Source of the DNA: Balneolia bacterium
GTDB lineage: Bacteria; Bacteroidota; Rhodothermia; Balneolales; Cyclonatronaceae
Length of the DNA: 25,287 bases
Direction: 5' to 3'
NCBI GenBank assembly: GCA_003567135.1
Contig: PXAI01000048.1
Span: forward strand, 1-25,287
The translations under genes and the position numbers were made by a program. The stretch's first letter is position 1. The number at the start of each line of letters is the position of its first letter. The notes under the pieces are model-generated. The model did not search any database, was not told the DNA's origin, and was given only the letters and a program-made list of their open reading frames with translations. Positions 15,132 through 22,269 of this stretch are shown one piece after another.

Positions 15132-16754
15132 ATGAAAAAGTATCTTCTTCTGGCTGCCTGCTTCATATTTGCGGGATGTTCCGCTTCTACCGATAAAGAA
15201 TCTCTGATTATCATGTCCACCGCCGACCTGCACGGCCACGTATTCCCCTGGGATTATTACGCTGATCAGCCTGACGAGCAGCACAGCCTGTTAAAAGCGG
15301 CTTCACTGGTTGATTCGATACGGGCACGACATCCCAAAACACTTCTGCTGGATGGCGGCGACTGGCTTCAGGGAAATCCATTTGCCGAGTTTTATGCAAA
15401 AGTTGATACGGTGAGTCCATACCCCCTGCTTACGGCCGCCGAAGCTATGCAGTTTGATGCCATCGTTCTGGGTAACCACGAATTCAATTTCGGGATACCA
15501 TTGCTCAATCACAGAATATCACAAACCGATGTTACATTTCTCGGAGCAAACATCCGTGATTTCGAAACCGGTGAAGCGGCTTATCAGCCCTACATCCTGA
15601 ATGAGTTTGACGGTTTTTCTGTGGGTGTCGTTGGCCTTACAACGCCGGGATCAGCGGTTTGGGACCGCCAGCATGTGGAAGGCATTCTGGAATTCGGAGA
15701 CGGACCGAAATTCGCCGCAAAGTATGTGCAGGAACTGCGCGATGCGGGAGCAGATGCGGTTGTTATTCTGATGCACTCCGGTTTTGAGACCGGATCATCC
15801 TACACCCGTGATGATGTTCCCGTTGAAAACTTCGGCCGGCTGATTCTGGATACTGTCCCGGGCATTGATGCCATGGTTATTGCCCACTCGCACCGCGTCA
15901 CGGAAATGCTCTACGAAGGCTCTGAGGTTAACCCTCCCGTTCCCGTTATTCAGGCCGGACGATGGGGTTCACATCTCGGCTTTACCGAACTTTTCATCCA
16001 CCGCGAAGTTGATGGGAGCGTACGCTTTACGCCAGGACGTAATATGGCGATTCCAGTTGAAGATCAGGCGCCTCATGCTGAACTGAGCTCCCTGCTTGAA
16101 GATGAGCATCAGCGGGTTAGGGATTACATCAGTGAAGCCATTGCAACAACATCGGCGGCATGGAACTCGGATTATGCCCGGGTGGAGGATACGCCGATTA
16201 TCGACCTGATACAGCACATCCAGAAAAAACACACCGGGGCTGATCTCTCCACCTCAGCGGCATTTAATTTGTCAGCCGGATTTGGTGCCGGTTCAATTAG
16301 CCGGGGCGAGCTGGCGAGGCTGTATCCCTACGAAAACACGCTGTTCAAGCTGGAGATCAATGGTGAAATCCTCAGGAAATATCTGGAGCATTCTGCGCTC
16401 TATTTCGCCACATCCGATGAAACAGGTCGGCCGCAGCCATCCGGCAACACCCCGGGCTTCAATTTTGATATGATCAGCGGGGTTGATTACACGATGGATA
16501 TAAGGCGTGAACCCGGAGACCGGATTACATCTCTGCAGTACAACGGACAACCGGTTCAGCCGGATCAGAAATTCACCATCGCCATAAACTCCTACAGAGC
16601 GGCCGGCGGCGGAGATTATGACATGCTTCGAGATGCGAAGGTGCTGTATGAGTCAGCCGAAAGCGTGAGGGCGATTATGGAGGCTTATCTGACGGAACGG
16701 GGAAACATCGAACCTGAAGATGTATTTAAACAAAACTGGGCGCTGATTTACTGA
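15132..16754 (+). CDS. 5'-nucleotidase / UDP-sugar hydrolase family lipoprotein
   Basis: This 540-residue exported metallophosphoesterase has the lipobox FAGC (C16). The N-terminal calcineurin-like domain shows the two-metal motifs: STADLHGH (D32, H34), LLDGGDWLQG (D77), VLGNHEFNFG (N115, H116), ILMHSGF and VIAHSHRV. The C-terminal 5'-nucleotidase domain (about 350-540) has LYPYENTLFKLEINGEILR, the FNFDMISGVDYTMDI substrate region and NSYRAAGGGDYDML. It should dephosphorylate extracellular nucleotides or cyclic/UDP-linked substrates, anchored in the membrane. Only 32 bases separate it from the upstream terminator, so its promoter must overlap the Hc1 terminator region or it relies on readthrough. 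It converges with the PIDGGLG gene. Confidence 0.93.
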   Translation: MKKYLLLAACFIFAGCSASTDKESLIIMSTADLHGHVFPWDYYADQPDEQHSLLKAASLVDSIRARHPKTLLLDGGDWLQGNPFAEFYAKVDTVSPYPLLTAAEAMQFDAIVLGNHEFNFGIPLLNHRISQTDVTFLGANIRDFETGEAAYQPYILNEFDGFSVGVVGLTTPGSAVWDRQHVEGILEFGDGPKFAAKYVQELRDAGADAVVILMHSGFETGSSYTRDDVPVENFGRLILDTVPGIDAMVIAHSHRVTEMLYEGSEVNPPVPVIQAGRWGSHLGFTELFIHREVDGSVRFTPGRNMAIPVEDQAPHAELSSLLEDEHQRVRDYISEAIATTSAAWNSDYARVEDTPIIDLIQHIQKKHTGADLSTSAAFNLSAGFGAGSISRGELARLYPYENTLFKLEINGEILRKYLEHSALYFATSDETGRPQPSGNTPGFNFDMISGVDYTMDIRREPGDRITSLQYNGQPVQPDQKFTIAINSYRAAGGGDYDMLRDAKVLYESAESVRAIMEAYLTERGNIEPEDVFKQNWALIY

Positions 16755-16770
16755 TCGGCCGAAATATTCG

Positions 16771-16799
16771 CGCAAAAAAAGGCAGTTGAAACTGCCTTT
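16771..16799 (-). terminator. Terminator between convergent genes, stronger on the - strand
   Basis: The arms AAAGGCAG (16778-16785) and CTGCCTTT (16792-16799) enclose TTGAAA. Read on the - strand it starts 6 bases after the stop of the small PIDGGLG gene and is followed by seven T; on the + strand only three T follow. It probably also slows transcripts of the nucleotidase gene. Confidence 0.82.
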
Positions 16800-16804
16800 A
16801 AAAC

Positions 16805-17089
16805 TTAATCCTTTCGTCTTCTCAACTTGTAGGCTGCGTAACCGCCTCCTGCAAGCAGCAGGAAACCTAACCCGCCGTCAATAGGCACCGGATCTGGATC
16901 ATCGGGAAAATCGAACGGAGGAAACTCATCGTGATTATCAGTCGGCTCATTAAATGAAGGAGGCGACGGCGCTCTTGGTGGCTGGCTTCTTTGCTGAGCA
17001 AAAACCAATGTATCAGCGGCAAAAACAAACATAGCTGAAACAACAAGTAACCTTGCCCCTCGGGAAATCTTCTTAAGTATTAAATGCAT
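16805..17089 (-). CDS. Small secreted protein with a PIDGGLG C-terminal sorting signature
   Basis: This 94-residue protein has an N-terminal signal peptide (hydrophobic about 14-30, cleavage near VFA-QQ), a low-complexity middle rich in Pro, Asp, Phe and Ser (about 31-65), and a tripartite C-terminus: the motif PIDGGLG, a short hydrophobic segment FLLLAGGGYAAY and a basic tail KLRRRKD. This layout is that of exosortase/rhombosortase-type sorting tails; the PIDGGL wording matches what I recall as PID-CTERM small proteins of Bacteroidota. Between signal peptide and tail there is almost no folded protein, so it may be a surface peptide or a pre-peptide for a processing enzyme. No sortase-like gene is in the window. 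It is followed by its own terminator. Confidence 0.75.
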   Translation of the reverse strand: MHLILKKISRGARLLVVSAMFVFAADTLVFAQQRSQPPRAPSPPSFNEPTDNHDEFPPFDFPDDPDPVPIDGGLGFLLLAGGGYAAYKLRRRKD

Positions 17090-17392
17090 GTTTTAATACG
17101 CCGTAATTGATATAGATGGTTTGTTAGTGTTAACGACCAAAATTTCAAAAAAATCAGGTTTAATCCTAATTTTAATGCTTTAATGATTTTCAGTTTATCT
17201 CTCTTACGTTATTAATGTGTTCAGTGTAAAAGTAGCGCATATCAGTAAAATAAGAACAAATGTATATAAAATGAAATCATTTAATTAAGCACATTATCTT
17301 GGTGTTCAATATAACGACACGAAACAAAAAATATTCGATTGATTTCAGACAAACTGGTAATCGCTCAATAACTTCACTCAAAACAAAGACTC
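17090..17392. other. AT-rich divergent intergenic region
   Basis: These 303 bases separate the - strand PIDGGLG gene from the + strand DUF2721 gene and must hold promoters for both. The stretch is markedly AT-rich with short runs such as ATGTATATAAAATG and TTTAATTAAG. I see no coding frame, RNA-like structure, repeat family or convincing TTG/TAnnTTTG pair. Confidence 0.6.
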
Positions 17393-17782
17393 ATGGAAAT
17401 TGATGTAACCACACCTGCCCTGCTGTTTCCCGCCATATCGCTGCTTCTACTGGCCTACACAAACAGGTTTCTTGCTGTGGCAAGTCTGATCAGAGGCCTG
17501 AATCATGAAAATGAAGCATTTAAGGATCCGGTAATTCTGGGTCAGATAGAAAATCTCAGAAACAGAATTAATCTGATAAAAAGCATGCAAGCTTACGGAA
17601 TCTGGAGCCTATTTCTGTGCGTAGTGTGCATGTTTTTGCTTTTTGGCGGGATGGAGTTGACCGGGCGATTCGTATTCGGCCTCAGTCTGATCATGTTGCT
17701 GGTTTCGCTGGGCATCTCCATCCGCGAAATACAGATATCCGTGAACGCGCTGAATATTCACCTCAGTGGGCTTGAAAAGTAA
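17393..17782 (+). CDS. DUF2721 family membrane protein
   Basis: This 129-residue protein begins with a membrane segment containing the family's hallmark LLFPAISLLLLAYTNRFLAV (10-29) followed by ASLIRGL. A charged cytoplasmic or periplasmic stretch (about 36-62) precedes two further membrane segments (about 67-88 and 92-110). Three membrane segments and the LxYTNRFxxxxxLIR pattern fit DUF2721. The molecular function is unknown. The stop lies 6 bases before the end of the convergent ankyrin gene, so the two transcripts must overlap unless termination occurs inside the coding regions. Confidence 0.85.
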   Translation: MEIDVTTPALLFPAISLLLLAYTNRFLAVASLIRGLNHENEAFKDPVILGQIENLRNRINLIKSMQAYGIWSLFLCVVCMFLLFGGMELTGRFVFGLSLIMLLVSLGISIREIQISVNALNIHLSGLEK

Positions 17783-17788
17783 CCGATT

Positions 17789-18475
17789 TTACTTGTCGAT
17801 ATCCTCATCATCTACAGGCTCATCCGCTTCCTCTATTTCGGTATCATCGAATGAATCATCATCGTCGTCGTCATCGTCAACCGGAGCAGGCGCGGGCTTT
17901 TTCTTAACGGCATCCTCGGTGGCACCGGCCCGACGCAGATACATTCCCACTTCCATGTGCTCATTTTCATTGGCAAGGCTAAGCGCGCTGTTGCCGTTTC
18001 TGTCGCGCAGCTTAATATTTGCACCATGGCGAACCAGGAACTGCACAATAGCAATATTGCCTTCACGGGCGGCCTGCATCAGCGCTGATTGCCCCCAGGT
18101 TTGAACAGCGTTTACATCAGCGCCTTTTCTCACCAAAAGCTTCACGGCTTCAAGCTGGCCTTCGCGTGATGCAACAATAAGCGCAAGCGGGCCGATAACC
18201 GCGCCGTTGTCGAATAGATAATTCATCATCTCCACATTGCCGTTTTCAGCGGCTCTGTTCAACGCAGTTCCGCCAAGCTTGTTAGCGGTGTTAACATCAG
18301 CTCCGGCCTCAACGAGAAGCTTAACCACTTCCATGTTATTTTTTTGCGCGGCGTAAATCAATGGCGTGGAGCCGTTTTTGGCAAGCTCATTAAGATCTGC
18401 TCCCTGAGAAACAAGTTCAGAAACCTTCTTTTTATCTCCTTCCTGTGAGGCCAGATGCAGTGCTGGGATATCCAT
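17789..18475 (-). CDS. Ankyrin-repeat protein with acidic C-terminal tail
   Basis: The 228 residues hold about six ankyrin repeats (near 3-33, 34-66, 67-94, 95-126, 127-159, 160-190). Full-consensus examples are NGSTPLIYAAQKNNMEVVKL and LVEAGADVN; repeat 4 has a shortened first helix (PLALIVASREGQLEAVKLL). The last 40 residues form a linker (KKKPAPAPV) and an extremely acidic tail with eight Asp in a row. No signal peptide is present, so a cytoplasmic protein-protein scaffold is inferred. The tail is encoded by a GAT/GAC/GAA triplet tract (about 17800-17880) that could change length by slippage. A partner cannot be named from context. Confidence 0.9.
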   Translation of the reverse strand: MDIPALHLASQEGDKKKVSELVSQGADLNELAKNGSTPLIYAAQKNNMEVVKLLVEAGADVNTANKLGGTALNRAAENGNVEMMNYLFDNGAVIGPLALIVASREGQLEAVKLLVRKGADVNAVQTWGQSALMQAAREGNIAIVQFLVRHGANIKLRDRNGNSALSLANENEHMEVGMYLRRAGATEDAVKKKPAPAPVDDDDDDDDSFDDTEIEEADEPVDDEDIDK

Positions 18476-18520
18476 AAATCGAATTTCAAATGTTTGTACA
18501 ATGAGAGTTTAATTCTGACG

Positions 18521-18550
18521 AGAAACTACAACTGATTTTCCAATTTTCAA
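18521..18550 (-). promoter_or_regulatory. Candidate promoter of the ankyrin gene
   Basis: On the - strand TTG (18550-18548) is followed after 19 bases by TAGTTTCT (18528-18521), resembling TTG-(17 to 23)-TAnnTTTG, about 45 bases upstream of the ATG. Partial match, pattern evidence only. Confidence 0.3.
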
Positions 18551-18754
18551 GTATTATCCGAAACTTTTCGATTAAATACCTGAAATTAACGATGAATTAT
18601 CCATGATAATCTGCTAATCAGTTTTCGCTTTAAAAATACCATAAGCACAACTTTTCAGGGAAAACTTTTAAAAACACCTGAATTGGAACGATATATCAAA
18701 ATTTGAGCTTTTGAGATTTATAAAGAATTTTTATTATGAGCACAGGTTTTAGGG

Positions 18755-18782
18755 TTAATAATTAATTTTTTTTAATTATTAA
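18755..18782. repeat. AT-only 11-bp inverted repeat
   Basis: TTAATAATTAA (18755-18765) and TTAATTATTAA (18772-18782) are perfect reverse complements around a loop of six T. The element ends 8 bases before a TATATTTG promoter-type motif, placing it where an UP-like element or operator would act on the 133-residue protein gene. Confidence 0.6.
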
Positions 18783-18790
18783 AAATTTTT

Positions 18791-18798
18791 TATATTTG
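18791..18798 (+). promoter_or_regulatory. TATATTTG -7 element upstream of the secreted-domain gene
   Basis: TATATTTG is an exact match to TAnnTTTG and lies 86 bases upstream of the ATG at 18884. A -33 TTG is missing from the A/T tract upstream, where the inverted repeat sits instead. Confidence 0.45.
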
Positions 18799-18883
18799 AG
18801 TAGTTCATTCAAACCTCTGAACAACTGAACTTCAGAGAAGAATATGAATCCCAGATTCTAAACTGACTTAAATCGAATTTATC

Positions 18884-19285
18884 ATGGCTAAAAAATTATC
18901 GCTCCTTATAATAATTGCAGCTTACCTGATGATGGCTGTTCCGGCTTTTGCCACTAATGAAAACACGGAAGTAGCTCAAAACGAGAAAATCCAGCTGATT
19001 TACGAAGGTGAAGTTATAAGCCTTGCCGCTTATAACTTCCATGCTTCAGCAGGAGAATCCATAAAGTTTGAAGTCTTTGGTTCCGGACTGATGCAGGCCA
19101 GGCTTTACGATGGAGGTAGCATTCTTGAAGTAAACGAAACTACTTTCGTATTCAGATCTCCCCAGCAGGCTGGCTTATATCGCGTTCAGTTCAATAACTT
19201 CAACGCAAATGAAAAATTGGATATCGATGTATATGTACACCCAAACCTCAGCACCGGCGAAACTCTGACCGTTAGTTCAGATTAA
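18884..19285 (+). CDS. Secreted stand-alone copy of the M15-peptidase N-terminal domain
   Basis: This 133-residue protein has a signal peptide (about 1-23, AFA-TN). Residues about 35-119 align with residues about 61-147 (TTG 21223 numbering) of the M15-type peptidase 2 kb downstream: IQLIYEGEVISL against MQLVYKGKRIPY, AGESIKFEVFGSGL against PGESMKFSVNGTGL, LYDGGSILEVNETTF against MHDGGEILQINSNTY, and AGLYRVQFNNF against HGVYRVQINSN. The segment ends LDIDVYVHP against LNVVVMIPK. The beta-rich pattern suggests a small beta-sandwich domain, possibly binding wall material or a partner. I do not recognise a named family. It is a separate unit with a TAnnTTTG element and a strong terminator and is followed by the L,D-transpeptidase gene. 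Confidence 0.88.
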   Translation: MAKKLSLLIIIAAYLMMAVPAFATNENTEVAQNEKIQLIYEGEVISLAAYNFHASAGESIKFEVFGSGLMQARLYDGGSILEVNETTFVFRSPQQAGLYRVQFNNFNANEKLDIDVYVHPNLSTGETLTVSSD

Positions 19286-19412
19286 CACAACCCGTGCCGT
19301 AAACCGGCAGTATATCAATTGATGCACGTCAGTTTAAAATCTTTAAGTCACATTTTCTGATCTGGTATATCTGGCTGATAACATTGCCACTATACAACGT
19401 TTCTCTTCCCAA

Positions 19413-19449
19413 CAAAAATAGCTGTTTCTTCGGATTCAGCTATTTTTTT
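19413..19449 (+). terminator. Terminator with UUCG tetraloop after the secreted-domain gene
   Basis: An 11-bp stem (AAAAATAGCTG at 19414-19424 with CAGCTATTTTT at 19437-19447) holds an inner T-C-(TTCG)-G-A cap, the stable C(UUCG)G tetraloop, and the run of seven T continues to 19449. It makes the 133-residue gene a separate transcript from the transpeptidase gene. Confidence 0.92.
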
Positions 19450-19524
19450 GTTTTATGGTATCAATAAATTTCGCAATATATGTCTGATTGAGATGTAATT
19501 TCACTTAGAATCAGCATATACCGC

Positions 19525-21219
19525 ATGAAAAAACTGATATCGACTCTTGCTTTTAGCGTTGCCCTCCTCGCATTTTTGACTACGCATACTGAAGCAAAAT
19601 CCCACGAAAACGCTGAACGGATTGAAGCTATGATTCCCGTTCAGGATCTGCTTCGGCACCGCATCGAAGTTCAGCTTTTTGAGGAAAACGGAATTTACGT
19701 ACGGGGATCACTCCTCTACTCCACCGTTACGCTGCCCGAATTTTATCAAAACCGGGGATTCAGGCCCGCGTGGATGGGCAACAGTGATCTTGCGGAAAAC
19801 CTTCTCGGTGTAATTGATGAAGCGTTCAGCCACGGACTGAATCCTGAAATCTACCATTCCGGCGCTATTCGTGAACTTCTCGAAAGCCGCGATTTCCAGG
19901 GAGCCGATCGTACCGAACCTGCCATTCTTGCTGATCTTGACCTTTTACTCACCGACGCTTTTCTGATGCTCGCCTCTCATCACCTCGCAGGCCAGCTCGA
20001 TCCCGTTAATTTTGATCCGCAGTGGAATATCGCCCGGGATGAAGCCAACTTTTCTGAACTGCTTGAACAGGGAATTGCGGCAAATGATCCTGCCGAAGCG
20101 ATTCGCGGACTTTACCCTGCACATCCGGGATACCAGCGGCTTGTCGAGGCGCTCCGCCATTACAGGGAAATTCACACCAACGGCGGATGGCCTTCCTTTG
20201 AGTCAACCGGCGTTATGAGGCCGGGCGAGGAGTATCAGCGAACGCCGGCACTGCGTGAAAGACTGCAAAAAGCCGGTGATTTCACGGGTGATCTATCCGA
20301 TAATCTGCTTTATGACAATGAGCTTGCCGAAGCCGTCCGCACTTTTCAGCGGCGTCACGGCCTTGATGCCGATGGAGTAATCGGCCCCAGAACGATGGCT
20401 GAGCTGAACGTAACCGCGCAGGAAAGGCTGATTCAGGTATTTGTAAATCTGGAGCGCTGGAGATGGCTGCCACAGCATCTCGGAGATCGCCACATCAGGG
20501 TGAACATTGCGAATTTCATGACTGAAATAGTGGAAAATGATAAGGTGGTTGCATCCCACCGCTCGATTGTGGGGCGCCAGTACCGGCAGACTCCCGTTTT
20601 CAGCGGACGCATGACCTATCTGGTACTCAGTCCGTTCTGGCACATCCCGCCCGGTATTGCCACCCGCGATGTACTCCCAAGAGTAAGAGAAAATGTGGAT
20701 TACCTACGCCAGCAAAACATGCAGGTGCTTGACGGCTGGGGATCAGACGCCAGAGTTCTTGATCCTGCGACCGTCGACTGGAGTAAAATCACGGCTTTTA
20801 ACCTCCGGTATCGTTTTCGTCAGAATCCCGGGCCGAACAATGCGCTCGGTGATGTAAAGTTTATGTTCCCAAACCGCTGGAACGTGTATCTGCATGATAC
20901 GCCGGGAAGAGAACTTTTTCAGCGGACAAAACGTGATTTCAGTTCAGGCTGCATCCGCGTGGATCGTCCGCTTGAATTAGCCAGATACCTGCTTCAGGGT
21001 CAGGATAACTGGAATGAGCGAACTATTGCCGAGGCGGTAAACCGGCGCACGGAGCGTACCGTAGTGCTCAGAAATCCGATTATGGTACACCTGCTCTACT
21101 GGACCGCCTGGGCAGATGACGACGGGCTCGTGCAGTTCCGGCGCGATATTTACCAGCGTGATGAAAGATTAAGAGCGGCCATACGTGAAACACTATTTAC
21201 TCCGCTTGCGACGTTATAG
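19525..21219 (+). CDS. YcbB/LdtD-type murein L,D-transpeptidase
   Basis: This 564-residue exported enzyme makes 3-3 cross-links in peptidoglycan (or attaches proteins or exchanges D-amino acids). It has a signal peptide (about 1-25, TEA-KS), then a YcbB-type scaffold (about 45-230, including YQNRGFRPAWMGN and LDLLLTDAFLMLASHHLAGQ), a peptidoglycan-binding type 1 domain (about 245-310, ELAEAVRTFQRRHGLDADG and VIGPRTMAELNV), and the YkuD catalytic domain (about 340-500) with H457 in YLHDTPGRELFQ and the nucleophile C476 in DFSSGCIRVDRPLELARY. Length and order match the family. It is followed closely by an M15-type peptidase. Confidence 0.95.
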   Translation: MKKLISTLAFSVALLAFLTTHTEAKSHENAERIEAMIPVQDLLRHRIEVQLFEENGIYVRGSLLYSTVTLPEFYQNRGFRPAWMGNSDLAENLLGVIDEAFSHGLNPEIYHSGAIRELLESRDFQGADRTEPAILADLDLLLTDAFLMLASHHLAGQLDPVNFDPQWNIARDEANFSELLEQGIAANDPAEAIRGLYPAHPGYQRLVEALRHYREIHTNGGWPSFESTGVMRPGEEYQRTPALRERLQKAGDFTGDLSDNLLYDNELAEAVRTFQRRHGLDADGVIGPRTMAELNVTAQERLIQVFVNLERWRWLPQHLGDRHIRVNIANFMTEIVENDKVVASHRSIVGRQYRQTPVFSGRMTYLVLSPFWHIPPGIATRDVLPRVRENVDYLRQQNMQVLDGWGSDARVLDPATVDWSKITAFNLRYRFRQNPGPNNALGDVKFMFPNRWNVYLHDTPGRELFQRTKRDFSSGCIRVDRPLELARYLLQGQDNWNERTIAEAVNRRTERTVVLRNPIMVHLLYWTAWADDDGLVQFRRDIYQRDERLRAAIRETLFTPLATL

Positions 21220-21267
21220 CGTTTGGTTCAGATTTTTCCACCAAACAGGGTTTTAAATTTCACAGCA

Positions 21268-22260
21268 TTGATACAAAAAATAGCCTTCGCTTTTCTTCTC
21301 GCTGCATTCGCTTTTTCTTCTGCCAAAGCAACCGGCACAAATATTCCGGAAAACACGGTTATTCCAATTGCCGGCAGCGGCTACACGGAAAATGCGAAAA
21401 ATAAGTCCATGCAGCTAGTATATAAGGGGAAAAGAATCCCCTATTCCACTTTTGCGCTGTTTGCCATGCCCGGCGAATCCATGAAGTTCAGCGTGAACGG
21501 TACCGGACTGCATCACATTAAAATGCACGATGGAGGAGAAATCCTCCAGATCAACAGCAATACCTACATCATGAATGCGCCGGAAGAGCACGGCGTGTAT
21601 CGCGTTCAGATAAACAGCAACGATTATACGGAATCGATTGACCTGAACGTAGTTGTGATGATACCAAAAACGGAGGTCAAAAACGGCTGGCTGAACGGAT
21701 ACCGAATCGGCAGCTACCCCGGTACGCCGCTCAACAATAATCCCGCTTACCTTCCGCCGGAAGGATTTATTGAGCTGACTCCTGAGAACTTCAATCTTCG
21801 CGTGTCGCCGCATTTTACGCTGGGGCAGTTTATGTGCAAACAGGAAGGCGATTTCCCGAAGTACATCGTGCTTCAGGAACGGCTGATTATTGAGCTCGAG
21901 GAAATCCTCGAAACGCTAAATAATCGCGGATACCGTGCGAATACGCTCACGATTATGAGCGGATACCGAACACCTTACTACAACGCGCGCATAGGAAACT
22001 GCCGCTACAGCCGCCATCAGTGGGGCGATGCCGCGGATATTTTTCTTGATACCAGATCACCACACGGCTGGATGGATGACCTCAACGGCGACGGCGTAGT
22101 TGACGTTAAGGATGCCATGATCCTGAAAGAAATTGTTGAAAAACTTCGCGGCAGCACAACCGATCGCCCGAGAGTGGGCGGTATCGGGCTTTACGATGCC
22201 CGTCCATGGCGCGGGCCATTCATCCACGTGGATTTGCGCGGAAACCGTGCCAGGTGGTAA
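21268..22260 (+). CDS. M15-type (D-Ala-D-Ala carboxypeptidase-like) peptidase with added N-terminal domain and EF-hand insertion
   Basis: There is no ATG. TTG at 21268 gives a clean signal peptide (MIQKIAFAFL, AAFAFSS, AKA) and is preferred over TTG at 21223, which would add 15 residues. In numbering from 21223: beta-rich domain at about 61-147, shared with the 133-residue protein; a linker YRIGSYPGTPLNNNPAYLPP; then an M15A-like catalytic domain from LSPHFTLGQFMC (about 194-205) with MSGYRTPYYN, zinc ligands H265 and D272 in SRHQWGDAADIFLD and H335 in FIHVD. Between D272 and H335 lies DLNGDGVVDVKD (286-297), a canonical DxNxDGxxDxxD calcium loop. It should trim or cut wall peptides. It begins 48 bases after the transpeptidase stop. 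Confidence 0.9.
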   Translation: MIQKIAFAFLLAAFAFSSAKATGTNIPENTVIPIAGSGYTENAKNKSMQLVYKGKRIPYSTFALFAMPGESMKFSVNGTGLHHIKMHDGGEILQINSNTYIMNAPEEHGVYRVQINSNDYTESIDLNVVVMIPKTEVKNGWLNGYRIGSYPGTPLNNNPAYLPPEGFIELTPENFNLRVSPHFTLGQFMCKQEGDFPKYIVLQERLIIELEEILETLNNRGYRANTLTIMSGYRTPYYNARIGNCRYSRHQWGDAADIFLDTRSPHGWMDDLNGDGVVDVKDAMILKEIVEKLRGSTTDRPRVGGIGLYDARPWRGPFIHVDLRGNRARW

Positions 22261-22269
22261 CTTAATGCT

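Larger units (their letters stand above)
18476..18883. other. AT-rich divergent intergenic region with inverted repeat
   Basis: This 408-base region lies between the ankyrin gene (-) and the 133-residue secreted-domain gene (+). It contains no credible coding frame. Visible structure: a partial promoter match for the ankyrin gene (18521-18550), an 11-bp AT-only inverted repeat (18755-18782) and an exact TAnnTTTG element (18791-18798). The 60 bases around 18755-18800 are almost purely A/T. Confidence 0.65.

Noticed and set aside
17800..17880. ATC/GTC tract as a microsatellite or CRISPR-like repeat
   Set aside because: It is the coding sequence for the acidic tail of the ankyrin protein and has no spacer structure.
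21223..21267. Earlier TTG start for the M15 peptidase
   Set aside because: It adds 15 residues before an otherwise perfect signal peptide; not excluded, but less likely than TTG 21268.
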